Below are positions 8,074 through 17,292 of a DNA stretch of 64,000 bases, piece after piece; the stretch's first letter is position 1, and each line of letters begins with the position of its first letter. The notes under the pieces were generated by a model. It ran no database searches. It saw only the letters and a program-made list of their open reading frames with translations, and was not told the origin of the DNA. The stretch is from JASSUD01 sp031963415. GTDB lineage: Bacteria; Pseudomonadota; Gammaproteobacteria; Burkholderiales; Burkholderiaceae. A program made the translations under genes and the position numbers. Location: positions 1,550,001 through 1,614,000 of the forward strand of contig JASSUI010000001.1 of the NCBI GenBank assembly GCA_031963415.1. Direction: 5' to 3'.

Positions 8074-9129
8074 ATGAATCTTCCGACTTCTGCTGCCAAT
8101 AAAGGCGGCCTGACCTATGAAGAGTCAGGTGTTGATATCGAGGCGGGGTACCGTCTAGTTGAGCGTATTAAGCCGCTTGCGCAGCGTACACAGCGCAGTG
8201 GTTTGCTCGCTGGCATCGGTGGCTTTGGCGCGTTATTTGAGGTGCCTAAAAACTATCGAGAGCCTGTGCTCGTATCAGGCACTGATGGGGTTGGCACGAA
8301 GCTTAAGCTAGCTTTTGAGCTGAATCGGCACGACACAATTGGGCAAGACCTGGTCGCCATGTGCGTGAACGATATCTTAACTCAAGGGGCTGAGCCGCTT
8401 TTTTTTCTTGATTATTTCGCCTGCGGTAAGTTGCATGTTGATACGGCCACGGCAGTTATCAGCGGCATTGCAACCGGTTGCGAGTTAGCTGGTTGTGCGT
8501 TGATTGGGGGAGAGACAGCTGAAATGCCAGGCATGTATGCAGATGGCGAATATGATCTGGCTGGCTTTTCTGTCGGTGCAGTCGAAAAAAGTGAAATTAT
8601 CAATGGCAGCACCATTCAAGCTGATGACGTTGTACTTGGTTTAGCTTCAAGCGGCGTCCATTCAAATGGCTACTCCTTAGTGCGCAAAATACTTGAGCAG
8701 TCTAAACCTGATATGAACGCAGAGATCGATGGACGCTCGCTAGCTGACGCATTGATGGCGCCAACTCGTATTTATGTAAAAACCATCCTCGCGCTGCGTC
8801 AACAGATTGCTTTAAAAGGTTTGGCTCATATTACCGGTGGTGGTTTGATTGAGAATGTCCCGCGTATGTTGCCAAAGACAGTTAGCGTCGAAATAAATAC
8901 TCAAGCATGGCCTTTGCCACCGTTATTTAAATGGCTGCAAGAGCAAGGCAGGATCGCCGAAGATGAAATGCATAAAGTGTTCAACTGCGGCATAGGAATG
9001 GCAATTGTGGTCGCTCCTGCCGATGTTGATGCAGCACTCGCTTATCTGGCGCAACAGGGGGAGAAGGCGTGGCAAATTGGCACGATTCGTCCACGTGATG
9101 AAGGCGATGCTCAGATTGCTATACGCTAA
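8074..9129 (+). CDS. purM: Phosphoribosylformylglycinamidine cyclo-ligase (AIR synthetase)
   Basis: PurM converts FGAM to AIR with ATP in purine synthesis. The 351 residues start with GLTYEESGVDIEAG, which carries the N-terminal helix and nucleotide site. GFGALFEVP, VSGTDGVGTKLKLAF, MCVNDILTQGAEPLFFLDY, IGGETAEMPGMY and HITGGGLIENVPRMLP follow, all family hallmarks. Length is normal. It is transcribed away from the AI-2E permease gene. Confidence 0.97.
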   Translation: MNLPTSAANKGGLTYEESGVDIEAGYRLVERIKPLAQRTQRSGLLAGIGGFGALFEVPKNYREPVLVSGTDGVGTKLKLAFELNRHDTIGQDLVAMCVNDILTQGAEPLFFLDYFACGKLHVDTATAVISGIATGCELAGCALIGGETAEMPGMYADGEYDLAGFSVGAVEKSEIINGSTIQADDVVLGLASSGVHSNGYSLVRKILEQSKPDMNAEIDGRSLADALMAPTRIYVKTILALRQQIALKGLAHITGGGLIENVPRMLPKTVSVEINTQAWPLPPLFKWLQEQGRIAEDEMHKVFNCGIGMAIVVAPADVDAALAYLAQQGEKAWQIGTIRPRDEGDAQIAIR

Positions 9130-9193
9130 TAACTGGACTTAGAACCTGCTCCTCTTCTTCTAAAAGAGGAAATAGGAAGGTTAGGAGCCCTCC

Positions 9194-9865
9194 ATGTTGG
9201 GGTGTTGCGTCACCTCAACCTGCAATTTTTTGTACACAAGTTCTTGTATGACTGAATCTGCTTTAGTTTCTTCCCCAACCCATCTCGCCCACAGTGAAAA
9301 CAACTTAATTTGGCTAGATATGGAAATGACAGGCTTAAAGCCTGATACAGATCGTATTCTTGAAGTTGCGGTGGTGGTAACGGATTCTAATCTTGAAGCT
9401 ATGGTAGAGGGGCCGGTACTTGCCATTCATCAGTCTGATGCAATGTTAAGTGGGATGGATCAGTGGAACCAGTCCATGCATGGACGTTCTGGCTTGATTG
9501 ACAGAGTGCGTGCATCGACGATAGATGAAGCGCAAGCAGCAGCCCAATTGCAAAAATTTTTAATGCAGTATGTGCCACCTGGCAAATCACCGATGTGCGG
9601 TAATTCAATTTGCCAAGATCGGCGCTTTATGGTGCGTTGGATGCCGCAGCTAGAGGCGATGTTTCATTACCGCAACCTAGATGTGAGCACGCTAAAAGAA
9701 CTGTGCCGTCGCTGGCAGCCAGCACTTTACCGGGGCTTTCAAAAACGCCAGTTACATACAGCGCTCGCTGATATTCACGAGTCGATTGACGAATTAAAGT
9801 ATTACCGCGAGCATTTCCTTCGTTCCCCTTTAAATACAGCACAGTGTGCGATAGCACCTTTGTAG
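9194..9865 (+). CDS. orn: Oligoribonuclease
   Basis: Orn is the 3'-5' exonuclease that clears di- to pentaribonucleotides, including pGpG from cyclic-di-GMP. The DEDDh motifs are visible: LIWLDMEMTG, the SICQDRRF region and HTALADIHESIDELKYY. Two starts are possible. The ATG at 9194 has AGGAG about 6 nt upstream and gives an 18-residue lead rich in Cys/Thr. The ATG at 9248 gives the N-terminus MTESALV, closer to the usual Burkholderia length, but has no good ribosome site. The stop codon falls inside the left end of the MITE-like element at 9864-9955. Confidence 0.95.
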   Translation: MLGCCVTSTCNFLYTSSCMTESALVSSPTHLAHSENNLIWLDMEMTGLKPDTDRILEVAVVVTDSNLEAMVEGPVLAIHQSDAMLSGMDQWNQSMHGRSGLIDRVRASTIDEAQAAAQLQKFLMQYVPPGKSPMCGNSICQDRRFMVRWMPQLEAMFHYRNLDVSTLKELCRRWQPALYRGFQKRQLHTALADIHESIDELKYYREHFLRSPLNTAQCAIAPL

Positions 9866-9955
9866 AACTTGTTTAAGGTTACCCAGCGCCTTTTCGCCGT
9901 GCCAATTACTGTCTATGTCGGCGTAAACCTGCTAGGAAAGCCTTAAACCACTTCT
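9864..9955. repeat. Degenerate MITE-like inverted repeat after orn
   Basis: The left arm AGAACTTGTTTAAGG and the right arm, whose complement reads AGAAGTGGTTTAAGG, are imperfect terminal repeats. Further pairing GCGCC/GGCG lies inside. It resembles the element at 6611-6720. It could also act as the orn terminator hairpin, although no T-run follows. Confidence 0.5.
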
Positions 9956-9962
9956 CATAGCC

Positions 9963-9979
9963 TAGGGCGTGTCCTCAAT
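9963..9979. repeat. Solo end of the TAGGGCGTGTC repeat family
   Basis: TAGGGCGTGTCCTCAAT matches the terminal repeat of the 205-bp element at 17293-17497 with one mismatch. No partner end lies nearby. Confidence 0.55.
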
Positions 9980-10032
9980 AGGTTCAAAAAATTAATAGCG
10001 TCCTTCTGGATGGCTAGAGATAAGGAATCGTC

Positions 10033-11025
10033 ATGGCTTCTCCATTACGCGTAGTTTTTGCTGGCACCCCGCAGTTTGCTGCGGTTGCACTTGCGGCAAT
10101 TCACTCGGCAGGTTTTTCAATTCCGCTTGTTTTAACACAGCCAGACCGCCCAGCAGGGCGCAAGCTGCAATTAACCACAAGTCCAGTTAAGCAGTTTGCT
10201 CTTGAGCATGGGTTATCCATCGCTCAACCTATTTCTTTGCGCCGTGACGGAAAATTTTCGATTGAAGCTACCACCGCGTTAGCACAGTTGCATGCGACGC
10301 CTCATGATGTGATGGTGGTGGTTGCGTATGGTTTATTGTTACCGCAAGAAGTGCTCGAGATACCGCGCTACGGCTGCATTAATATTCATGCCTCAATACT
10401 GCCACGCTGGCGCGGTGCTGCACCGATTCAACGCGCGCTTGAAGCAGGAGATACACAGACGGGTATCACGCTGATACAGATGGATGCCGGTTTGGATACC
10501 GGACCGATACTAAGTCGTGCGAGTTTGCCGATTGAAACATCAGATACTGCTGCAACGCTGCACGATAAATTGGCCGAGCTAGGCGCGCAATTAATGGTAG
10601 AAAATCTACATCGCCTGGCGAGCGATGGCAGTTTGTTCAGTACCGAGCAAACTTCAATAGGTGCGACCTACGCACATAAGCTCGATAAGCAAGAGGCACT
10701 ACTTAACTGGAAATGTTCTGCGCAGCTATTAGCGCAGCGGATACGAGCCTTTGATCCGTTTCCAGGCAATCGCTGCAGCTTAAATGGGACTGAATTCAAA
10801 ATATGGGCAGCGCATCCGTTAAAAATGCAAACCTCGGCCCCACCCGGCGAGATTCTTAAAGTGCACCCAGAAGGCGTAACGGTGGCCTGCGGTGAGGGTG
10901 CTTTATGCATTACACTGTGGCAAAAGCCAGGTGGCAAGAGACTGACTACCCGTGAATTGTTAGCCGGGTTTACGATGCGCGAAGGTCAGCGCTTCGATTT
11001 GTTGAATCCGGCTTCCAGCTTATAA
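10033..11025 (+). CDS. fmt: Methionyl-tRNA formyltransferase
   Basis: Fmt formylates initiator Met-tRNA using 10-formyl-tetrahydrofolate. The 330 residues open with RVVFAGTPQFAAVAL. The active site region CINIHASILPRWRGAAPIQ carries the catalytic histidine, and GITLIQMDAGLDTGPIL lies in the middle. The C-terminal OB-like tRNA-binding domain starts around residue 210 (ATYAHKLDKQEALLNW). Length is normal. In many relatives def lies next to fmt, but here no def is seen; htpX follows, an order also seen in Burkholderia. Confidence 0.96.
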   Translation: MASPLRVVFAGTPQFAAVALAAIHSAGFSIPLVLTQPDRPAGRKLQLTTSPVKQFALEHGLSIAQPISLRRDGKFSIEATTALAQLHATPHDVMVVVAYGLLLPQEVLEIPRYGCINIHASILPRWRGAAPIQRALEAGDTQTGITLIQMDAGLDTGPILSRASLPIETSDTAATLHDKLAELGAQLMVENLHRLASDGSLFSTEQTSIGATYAHKLDKQEALLNWKCSAQLLAQRIRAFDPFPGNRCSLNGTEFKIWAAHPLKMQTSAPPGEILKVHPEGVTVACGEGALCITLWQKPGGKRLTTRELLAGFTMREGQRFDLLNPASSL

Positions 11026-11173
11026 AAGTCTCTGAATAGTCTCTTGAGATTTGTTCACGAGGTAAAAATTCTCTTGAGAAACACTAAATAATCCATAGTT
11101 GTGACATGTTGCGATGTACAACAGTTGGCAACTTACTCTCAATCTTTCAAAGCTCAGTTAGGGAGCATGTCTT

Positions 11174-12049
11174 ATGTTTAATTGGATGAAGACAACTCTA
11201 TTAATGGCCGCGATTACAGCCTTGTTTATTGTAGCGGGGGGCTTAATCGGCGGACGCCAGGGGATGATCATCGCGCTGCTGTTGGCGTGCGGGATGAATT
11301 TTTTTTCGTACTGGTTCTCCGATTCGATGGTGCTACGCATGTACCGGGCGCAAGAGGTAGACGCGGCGACTGCACCGCAGTTTTATGCGATGGTGCAGGA
11401 GCTAGCGAAGCGCTCCGAGCTGCCAATGCCACGTGTCTATCTAATTGATGAGGCCGCACCGAATGCATTCGCTACAGGACGTAACCCAGAGCATGCCGCA
11501 GTGGCCGCGACAACTGGCATTTTGCGTTTGCTATCAGAGCGCGAGTTGCGTGGTGTGATGGCGCATGAATTAGCCCACGTCAAACACCGAGATATTCTCC
11601 TTTCGACGATTTCCGCGACGATGGCAGGTGCAATTTCTGCATTAGCGAATTTCGCCATGTTTTTTAGCGGACGTGATGAAGAGGGTAATCCTACTAATCC
11701 GATTGCTAGAATCGCCGTGGCTATTTTGGCGCCGATAGCGGCCTCATTAATTCAAATGGCTATTTCGCGCGCTCGTGAATTTGAAGCAGATCGCGGTGGC
11801 GCAGAAATATCAGGGGACCCGCAAGCATTGGCTGCTGCGTTGAATAAAATCCATCACTACTCAGCCAATGTCCCTTTTGCCACAGCTGAAGCGCATCCAG
11901 AAACCGCGCAAATGATGATTATGAATCCACTTACAGTGAGTACGTTGGCGAATCTTTTTTCTACTCATCCTGCAACAGAAGAGCGCATTGCACGTCTAAT
12001 GGAAATGGCACGTGCAAACCCTACTAGCAGTCCCCAACGCTTCTTTTAA
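11174..12049 (+). CDS. htpX: Zinc metalloprotease HtpX
   Basis: HtpX is an inner-membrane M48 protease of envelope and heat-stress quality control. The 291-residue protein has two N-terminal helices (residues 1-45), the zinc site HELAHVKHRD (about residues 132-141), two central helices, and the third zinc-ligand region REFEADRGGAEISGD (about 195-210). A Met-rich stretch TAQMMIMNPL and the Asn-Pro-rich tail are typical of betaproteobacterial copies. An AGGGAG lies about 7 nt before the ATG. Confidence 0.96.
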   Translation: MFNWMKTTLLMAAITALFIVAGGLIGGRQGMIIALLLACGMNFFSYWFSDSMVLRMYRAQEVDAATAPQFYAMVQELAKRSELPMPRVYLIDEAAPNAFATGRNPEHAAVAATTGILRLLSERELRGVMAHELAHVKHRDILLSTISATMAGAISALANFAMFFSGRDEEGNPTNPIARIAVAILAPIAASLIQMAISRAREFEADRGGAEISGDPQALAAALNKIHHYSANVPFATAEAHPETAQMMIMNPLTVSTLANLFSTHPATEERIARLMEMARANPTSSPQRFF

Positions 12050-12129
12050 AATCTTTTTTGAAATGTCAAACAGCAGATCTTGCGATTCCCAACGAAATAA
12101 AAAAATTGCGCTTAGCATTCAGGAGAGGC

Positions 12130-13473
12130 ATGAATAAATCAGCCTCTATGCCAGCTGCAGAGCGCTTAATTTCTCAGCCCGCGACATCACTTGCGTTTGC
12201 ACTTGATGGGGCTGCTTATGCGATAAGTGCAGTCCGTGCCGGCAGAGCATTGCCCGCCGTGTTGACCTCGCTCTTTAACACAGTCAAAGAACCTGCTGCG
12301 CGTGGTGCGATACAAGATATTGCGTACCGCACGTTGCGTGCGTTAGGAACAGCGGATGCGCTAGTTGCGCTGTTAAGTACTAAACCGCCGGCACCGCAAG
12401 TTGCCAATTTGCTTGCCTGTGCGTTTGCGCTTTTAATTGAACCGGAAGAGAGCGCAGCTTACACATCATTCACGATCGTCGACCAAGCAGTGCGTGCAGC
12501 GAATGCGCGGCGCGAAGTGTCGTATGCGAAAGGATTCGTTAACGCCTTACTGCGTAAATTTTTACGAACGCGCTCAGACTGTTTGGAAAAAATTAAGCGA
12601 GATCCAGTAGCACGCTGGAATTATCCACGCTGGTGGATTGAAGCTGTGCAAAAGGCCTGGCCCAATGCCTGGCAAGATATTTTGAACGCAGGCAATATGC
12701 CGCCGCCCATGACGCTGCGAGTGAATTGCCGGCGTCTAACAGTGGCCGAATATTTAGCACAATTAAAAGAGGCGAATATTTCAGCATTTACGACGGGCAA
12801 AAGCGCTGTGCAGTTAGCCTCTCCGATGCCTGTAGAGCAGCTACCCGGTTTTGCGCAGGGCATTGTATCGGTGCAAGATGAGGGGGCGCAGCGAGCGGCG
12901 TTTTTGATGAATGTCGAAAATGGCATGCGAGTGTTAGATGCTTGCGCAGCACCCGGTGGCAAAACGAGCCATTTACTTGAATTAGCCGATCTCGATTTGG
13001 TGGCGCTTGAAGAAAACCCTACGCGTGCAGCACGTATCAATGAGAATTTAAAGCGTTTAGCGTTGATTGCTCAGGTAGATATTGGTGATGCTGGCTCGCC
13101 TGATACTTGGTGGGATGGTCAGCCATTTGATCGAGTACTGGCTGATGTGCCATGTTCGGCTTCAGGTATTGTGCGGCGTCATCCCGATATTCGTTGGCTA
13201 AAGCGCGCCACTGATCTAGATGCACTCAAAGTTGAGCAACGCCGTATTTTGACCGGGTTGTGGAAAGTGCTGAAACCAGGTGGCCAATTGCTCTATGTAA
13301 CTTGTTCAATTTTTCCGCAAGAAAATGAACAACAAGCGCAATGGTTTGCTAGCACTTTCCAAGCGCAGCGACTGGAAGCGCCAGGTCAATTACTTCCCGC
13401 GCAAGCTACGAGCGATGAGGGATTGCGTGTTAACCATGACGGATTTTTTTACGCACTATTTCGTAAGCCGTGA
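12130..13473 (+). CDS. rsmB: 16S rRNA (cytosine-967-C5)-methyltransferase RsmB
   Basis: RsmB makes m5C967 in 16S rRNA. The N-terminal NusB-like RNA-binding domain covers about residues 20-160. The SAM-binding methylase follows with LDACAAPGGKTSHLLEL, the catalytic motif LADVPCSASGIVRRHPDI and TCSIFPQENE. The frame is open from an upstream ATG at 12058, but the ATG at 12130 is chosen because AGGAG lies about 6 nt upstream and the extra 24 residues are basic and not family-like. The stop overlaps the GTG start of the next gene (GTGA), so translation is coupled. Confidence 0.95.
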   Translation: MNKSASMPAAERLISQPATSLAFALDGAAYAISAVRAGRALPAVLTSLFNTVKEPAARGAIQDIAYRTLRALGTADALVALLSTKPPAPQVANLLACAFALLIEPEESAAYTSFTIVDQAVRAANARREVSYAKGFVNALLRKFLRTRSDCLEKIKRDPVARWNYPRWWIEAVQKAWPNAWQDILNAGNMPPPMTLRVNCRRLTVAEYLAQLKEANISAFTTGKSAVQLASPMPVEQLPGFAQGIVSVQDEGAQRAAFLMNVENGMRVLDACAAPGGKTSHLLELADLDLVALEENPTRAARINENLKRLALIAQVDIGDAGSPDTWWDGQPFDRVLADVPCSASGIVRRHPDIRWLKRATDLDALKVEQRRILTGLWKVLKPGGQLLYVTCSIFPQENEQQAQWFASTFQAQRLEAPGQLLPAQATSDEGLRVNHDGFFYALFRKP

Positions 13474-14171
13474 CCTTTTTTTATCCTTCTTTGAGACGAC
13501 TAAAGAACCTCTGCATAGCTCTTGCAGCTGCGTTAGGCTTCCCTTTTTTACAAAGGACTCTTTTGTGCTGCCTGCGTAGCGCAGGGCGCATTGCACAGCA
13601 TTCGAGAAAAGCGTTATGCACACTGATTTGCCTGACTGTAACGTTGTGCATGGTGATGCCCGCACACGCCGATGATATTGCCGTGCAACGTGCGTCGTTG
13701 GCGGCTGATACTCGCGGTGGTTGGCAGCTTGATGCTTTATTTGCTTTTGAATTAAACAGCAGCCTTGAAGAAGCGATTAATAAAGGCATTGCCTTATGCT
13801 TTACCACTGAATTTATTTTGACGCGGCCGCGTTGGTATTGGTTTGATGAAGAAACCGTTAGCCGCGCGCAAAATATTCGTCTTTCCTATCAACCGCTGAC
13901 AAGACAGTACCGTATTTCAAGCGGTGGTCTACAGTTGGGTTTCGCAACGCTTAGCGACGCTTTGGCGGTGATTAAGCATGTCACAACTTGGCATGTGATT
14001 GACGCGGGTGAGCTCACACCGGGTAAAACCTATACCGCCTCAGTACGAATGCACCTTAATAAAGCGCTAATGCCTAAACCATTTCAAATTAATGCGGTGA
14101 ATAACCGTGATTGGAATCTTTCGTCAGATTGGAAGCATTTCACTTTTACAGCAAGCCAATATGCACGGTAA
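13470..14171 (+). CDS. DUF4390 domain-containing exported protein
   Basis: The conserved part starts at about residue 67 (DDIAVQRASL) and runs through FELNSSLEEAINKGIALCFTTEF, RWYWFDEE and ISSGGLQLGFATL to KPFQINAVNNRDWNLSSDW, matching the DUF4390 protein that precedes ntrY in Burkholderia. A signal peptide CTLICLTVTLCMVMPAHA ends just before it. The first 45 or so residues are extra compared with relatives, and codons near 13503 look like the CCTCTGCAT repeat end, so the 5' end was probably altered by an insertion. The GTG start overlaps the rsmB stop. The role is unknown, presumably envelope-related and tied to NtrY. Confidence 0.85.
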   Translation: MTFFYPSLRRLKNLCIALAAALGFPFLQRTLLCCLRSAGRIAQHSRKALCTLICLTVTLCMVMPAHADDIAVQRASLAADTRGGWQLDALFAFELNSSLEEAINKGIALCFTTEFILTRPRWYWFDEETVSRAQNIRLSYQPLTRQYRISSGGLQLGFATLSDALAVIKHVTTWHVIDAGELTPGKTYTASVRMHLNKALMPKPFQINAVNNRDWNLSSDWKHFTFTASQYAR

Positions 14172-16428
14172 AACTCGGTTAATGATCCGTGTGTTCTCGA
14201 CGCTAGTTGCGATCACAGCTCTGCTCTTATTAGGTGCGTTAGCCATCGCGAATACTAATACGAATTTTTTAAATCACTATTACTCCTGGCTATATGCAGC
14301 CAATGTTGTGATGGCTGTCGCGTTTTTGCTGACCGTCGGCAGCCTTATCGCCGTTATCGCAGTGCGACTTCGGGGAGGTAAATTTGGTACGCGCTTGCTA
14401 GCTAAGCTAGCTGTGTTCTTTGCTTTGGTCGGCGTGTTACCAGGCAGCATTATTTATTTGGTTTCGTTGCAGTTTGCATCACGCAGTATCGAATCGTGGT
14501 TCGATGTTAATGTCGAAACTGCCCTTGAATCAGGCTTAAATCTGGGGCGTGGAATGCTCGATGGGGCATTAACTGATTTGCGCGATAAAAGCCGTGCTGT
14601 TGCCGACCAGCTAGCGAATACCAATACTACCAATGCGCCGCTTTTGCTATCGCGTTTGCGTGATCAGTTCAATTTATCAAATGCCATCATCGTGGCACCG
14701 AATGGCACGGTGTTGGCGCAAGCCTCCTCTAATTTTGAGACGCTTTTACCAGATGATTTGCCCAACTCTTTAATGTTGCGCCAAGCACGTCAGCATTTAG
14801 GCTATACGGCCATTGAAGGTAAAACAGGCGAAGGCAATGATGAATTGTGGTTGCGGGTGATTGTTCCTATCCCAACCAATTACCCCACCTCCTTACAAAA
14901 CCATGAGCGCTTCTTACAATTGACGCAGCCTGTGCCGCAAGCGTTAGCACGGGATGCAGAAGATGTGCAGCGCGGTTATAGAAATTATCAAGAAAAAGCG
15001 TTGGGCCGCACAGGCTTACGCAAGATGTATATCGGCACTTTAACGCTGGCGCTTTTCTTGGCGACTTTTATTGCGTTGATGCTGGCGTTTGCTTTAGGCA
15101 ATCAATTAACCCGACCTCTCTTTTTATTAGCACGTGGCACTGAAGAGGTTGCACGGGGTGATTACACGCCAAAGGGAGAGAGCAAGACCAACGATGAACT
15201 TGGTTTTCTGACGCAATCGTTCAATGCAATGACTCGGCAGCTCGCTGACGCTCGTGCTGCTGTGCAAGCAAACCAAATTGCGTTGGAAAATTCAAATGCG
15301 TATCTCGAAAGTATTTTGGCTAACCTTACTGCTGGGGTATTCGTATTTGACCGGCAGTTTAGGTTAACCAAGGCTAATCTGGGCGCAGAGCGGATTTTTG
15401 ATCAGCATTTTCATGAGTATTGGGAAACCCCATTTGAACAAATTCCTGGGCTAGCAGAATTTGCTGCGATGGTACGTAACGCTTTTGCTGATCGAGAGGT
15501 TGCAAGCCGCGCAGGTGATGAGGATAGCGGCCATTGGCAACAACAATTTGAAATTCCTGTGCCGCATCAACATAACACGATTACTTTATTAGTGAGAGGC
15601 ACGCGCTTAACGTTAGCTGCAGCACAGGCGCAAAAAGAAGTGACTACCGCAGGTTATGTCGTGGTGTTTGATGATATTTCAGACATTATTTCTGCACAGC
15701 GCTCCCACGCTTGGGGTGAGGTGGCACGTCGGCTTGCGCATGAAATAAAAAACCCACTCACGCCGATTCAACTGTCTACTGAGCGTCTGCAAATTAAATT
15801 AAGCGATAAGCTTGCCGCAGAAGATGCGGCGTTCCTCAAACGAGGTACCACGACGATCATTAATCAAGTTGCAGCGATGCAGCGTATGGTCGATGATTTT
15901 CGCGACTATGCGCGCACGCCGCCCGCTGTTTTACAGAGTTTGCAGCTAAATGATTTAATTTATGAACTAATGACGCTTTATGGAGTCGAAGATAACAAAG
16001 GTATTATTCAATTAAATCTTTCACCGTTGCCCAACATTTATGGCGACGCTACGCAGTTGCGTCAGCTGATTCATAATTTATTGCAAAATGCTCAAGATGC
16101 CGTTGCTCAAACCGAGTTTCCGCACGTGTTGGTTGAAACGAAGGCAGTAGAATACGGTAATTCTGATACACAAGGTGGCGCTTCGCGCCTTGCCGTGCGA
16201 TTAAGCATTTCTGATAATGGTCCCGGATTCGCCGCAGGTGTATTGGCTCGTGCTTTTGAACCGTATATAACGACTAAAGTAAAAGGCACAGGCTTAGGGC
16301 TTGCGATGGTGAAAAAAATTGTTGATGAACACGGAGCTAAGATTGATATCCGTAATCGTGCTAAAGCAGATAACGAGAATATAAGTGGCGCGCAGATTTC
16401 AATTCTTTTTTATCAATTAGCAAGCTAA
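14161..16428 (+). CDS. ntrY: NtrY-type sensor histidine kinase
   Basis: This membrane kinase has several N-terminal helices (visible in residues 8-35, 42-65 and 80-105). A periplasmic region follows, then another helix near residue 300, HAMP (LTRPLFLLARGTEEVARGDYTP), a PAS-like segment with NANLTAGVFVF-type sequence, and a HisKA box RRLAHEIKNPLTPIQLSTERL whose His is near residue 527. The ATPase boxes N (LLQNAQDA), G1 (DNGPGFA) and G2 (GTGLGLAM) are present. The start used here is the ATG that overlaps the DUF4390 stop by 11 nt; a longer frame from 14107 would overlap far more. It pairs with the response regulator downstream. Confidence 0.93.
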   Translation: MHGKTRLMIRVFSTLVAITALLLLGALAIANTNTNFLNHYYSWLYAANVVMAVAFLLTVGSLIAVIAVRLRGGKFGTRLLAKLAVFFALVGVLPGSIIYLVSLQFASRSIESWFDVNVETALESGLNLGRGMLDGALTDLRDKSRAVADQLANTNTTNAPLLLSRLRDQFNLSNAIIVAPNGTVLAQASSNFETLLPDDLPNSLMLRQARQHLGYTAIEGKTGEGNDELWLRVIVPIPTNYPTSLQNHERFLQLTQPVPQALARDAEDVQRGYRNYQEKALGRTGLRKMYIGTLTLALFLATFIALMLAFALGNQLTRPLFLLARGTEEVARGDYTPKGESKTNDELGFLTQSFNAMTRQLADARAAVQANQIALENSNAYLESILANLTAGVFVFDRQFRLTKANLGAERIFDQHFHEYWETPFEQIPGLAEFAAMVRNAFADREVASRAGDEDSGHWQQQFEIPVPHQHNTITLLVRGTRLTLAAAQAQKEVTTAGYVVVFDDISDIISAQRSHAWGEVARRLAHEIKNPLTPIQLSTERLQIKLSDKLAAEDAAFLKRGTTTIINQVAAMQRMVDDFRDYARTPPAVLQSLQLNDLIYELMTLYGVEDNKGIIQLNLSPLPNIYGDATQLRQLIHNLLQNAQDAVAQTEFPHVLVETKAVEYGNSDTQGGASRLAVRLSISDNGPGFAAGVLARAFEPYITTKVKGTGLGLAMVKKIVDEHGAKIDIRNRAKADNENISGAQISILFYQLAS

Positions 16429-16533
16429 GTGGATACCTTAGAGTCTATTTTTGTCTAATCTTCTCACTGCTTTTAAACAGGTTCTAAAAAAGCAAGGGAA
16501 AAATGAAGAAAATGTGCAGGTAAAGGTAGGGTA

Positions 16534-17208
16534 ATGGCGACGATTTTGGTGGTAGATGACGAAGTAGGTATTCGAGAGCTGCTCTCAGAAATTCTGAGTG
16601 ATGAAGGGCATCGCGTCGAAGTAGCCGAGAATGCACAGCAAGCGCGTGCTTACCGGTTAGGTCAGGCACCTGATCTTGTTTTGTTAGATATTTGGATGCC
16701 TGATACCGATGGCGTGACTTTGCTGAAAGAATGGGCTACCCATAGCTTATTGACGATGCCAGTGATTATGATGTCAGGCCATGCGACTATCGACACAGCT
16801 GTAGAAGCGACGAAAATTGGCGCGCTCGATTTTCTTGAAAAGCCGATCACTTTGCAGAAACTACTAAAAGCCGTGCAGCAAGGTTTAGCACGTGCTACGG
16901 CAGGCCTTATGCCAAATCAACTACGTCGTCCAACTATTATGTCTGGTGAAGCGGTTACACCGTCTATACAAGAATCCCAACATACTGCGCCTGGCGTATT
17001 CACTTTGCCAACGGCTAGTACCATTTCTTTTGATATTCCGCTACGCGCAGCACGCGATGCGTTTGAGCGAGCTTACTTTGAATATCATCTAGTGCGCGAG
17101 AAGGGCAGCATGACCCGCATCGCTGAAAAAACTGGACTTGAACGTACCCATCTTTATCGCAAACTGCGTCAGCTCGGTGTGGAATTGAATAAAAGCAAAA
17201 CGGAATAA
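16534..17208 (+). CDS. NtrX-like response regulator lacking the AAA+ domain
   Basis: The receiver domain (residues 1-120) shows VVDDE, the phosphorylated Asp region LVLLDIWMPDTDG (about residue 52), MMSGHAT and the LEKPI lysine. A linker of about 45 residues leads to a Fis-type helix-turn-helix, AFERAYFEYHLV then MTRIAEKTGLERTHLYRKLRQLG. No Walker boxes and no GAFTGA loop are present, so unlike classic NtrX it should not activate sigma-54 polymerase. To my knowledge short versions of this kind also follow ntrY in Burkholderia, so this is probably ancestral rather than decay. Confidence 0.88.
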   Translation: MATILVVDDEVGIRELLSEILSDEGHRVEVAENAQQARAYRLGQAPDLVLLDIWMPDTDGVTLLKEWATHSLLTMPVIMMSGHATIDTAVEATKIGALDFLEKPITLQKLLKAVQQGLARATAGLMPNQLRRPTIMSGEAVTPSIQESQHTAPGVFTLPTASTISFDIPLRAARDAFERAYFEYHLVREKGSMTRIAEKTGLERTHLYRKLRQLGVELNKSKTE

Positions 17209-17258
17209 CTTATCTTTTCTCTCATTAAGTGTTGAGTTGATAAAAATAGTGATGTTTA

Positions 17259-17286
17259 GCGGGCCAAATGGCCCGCGTTTACTTTT
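17259..17286 (+). terminator. Rho-independent terminator after the ntrY-regulator operon
   Basis: Perfect 7-bp GC stem GCGGGCC / GGCCCGC around an AAAT loop, followed by GTTTACTTTT. It lies 50 bp after the response regulator stop and fits the end of the rsmB-DUF4390-ntrY-regulator run. Confidence 0.85.
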
Positions 17287-17292
17287 ATGCGC

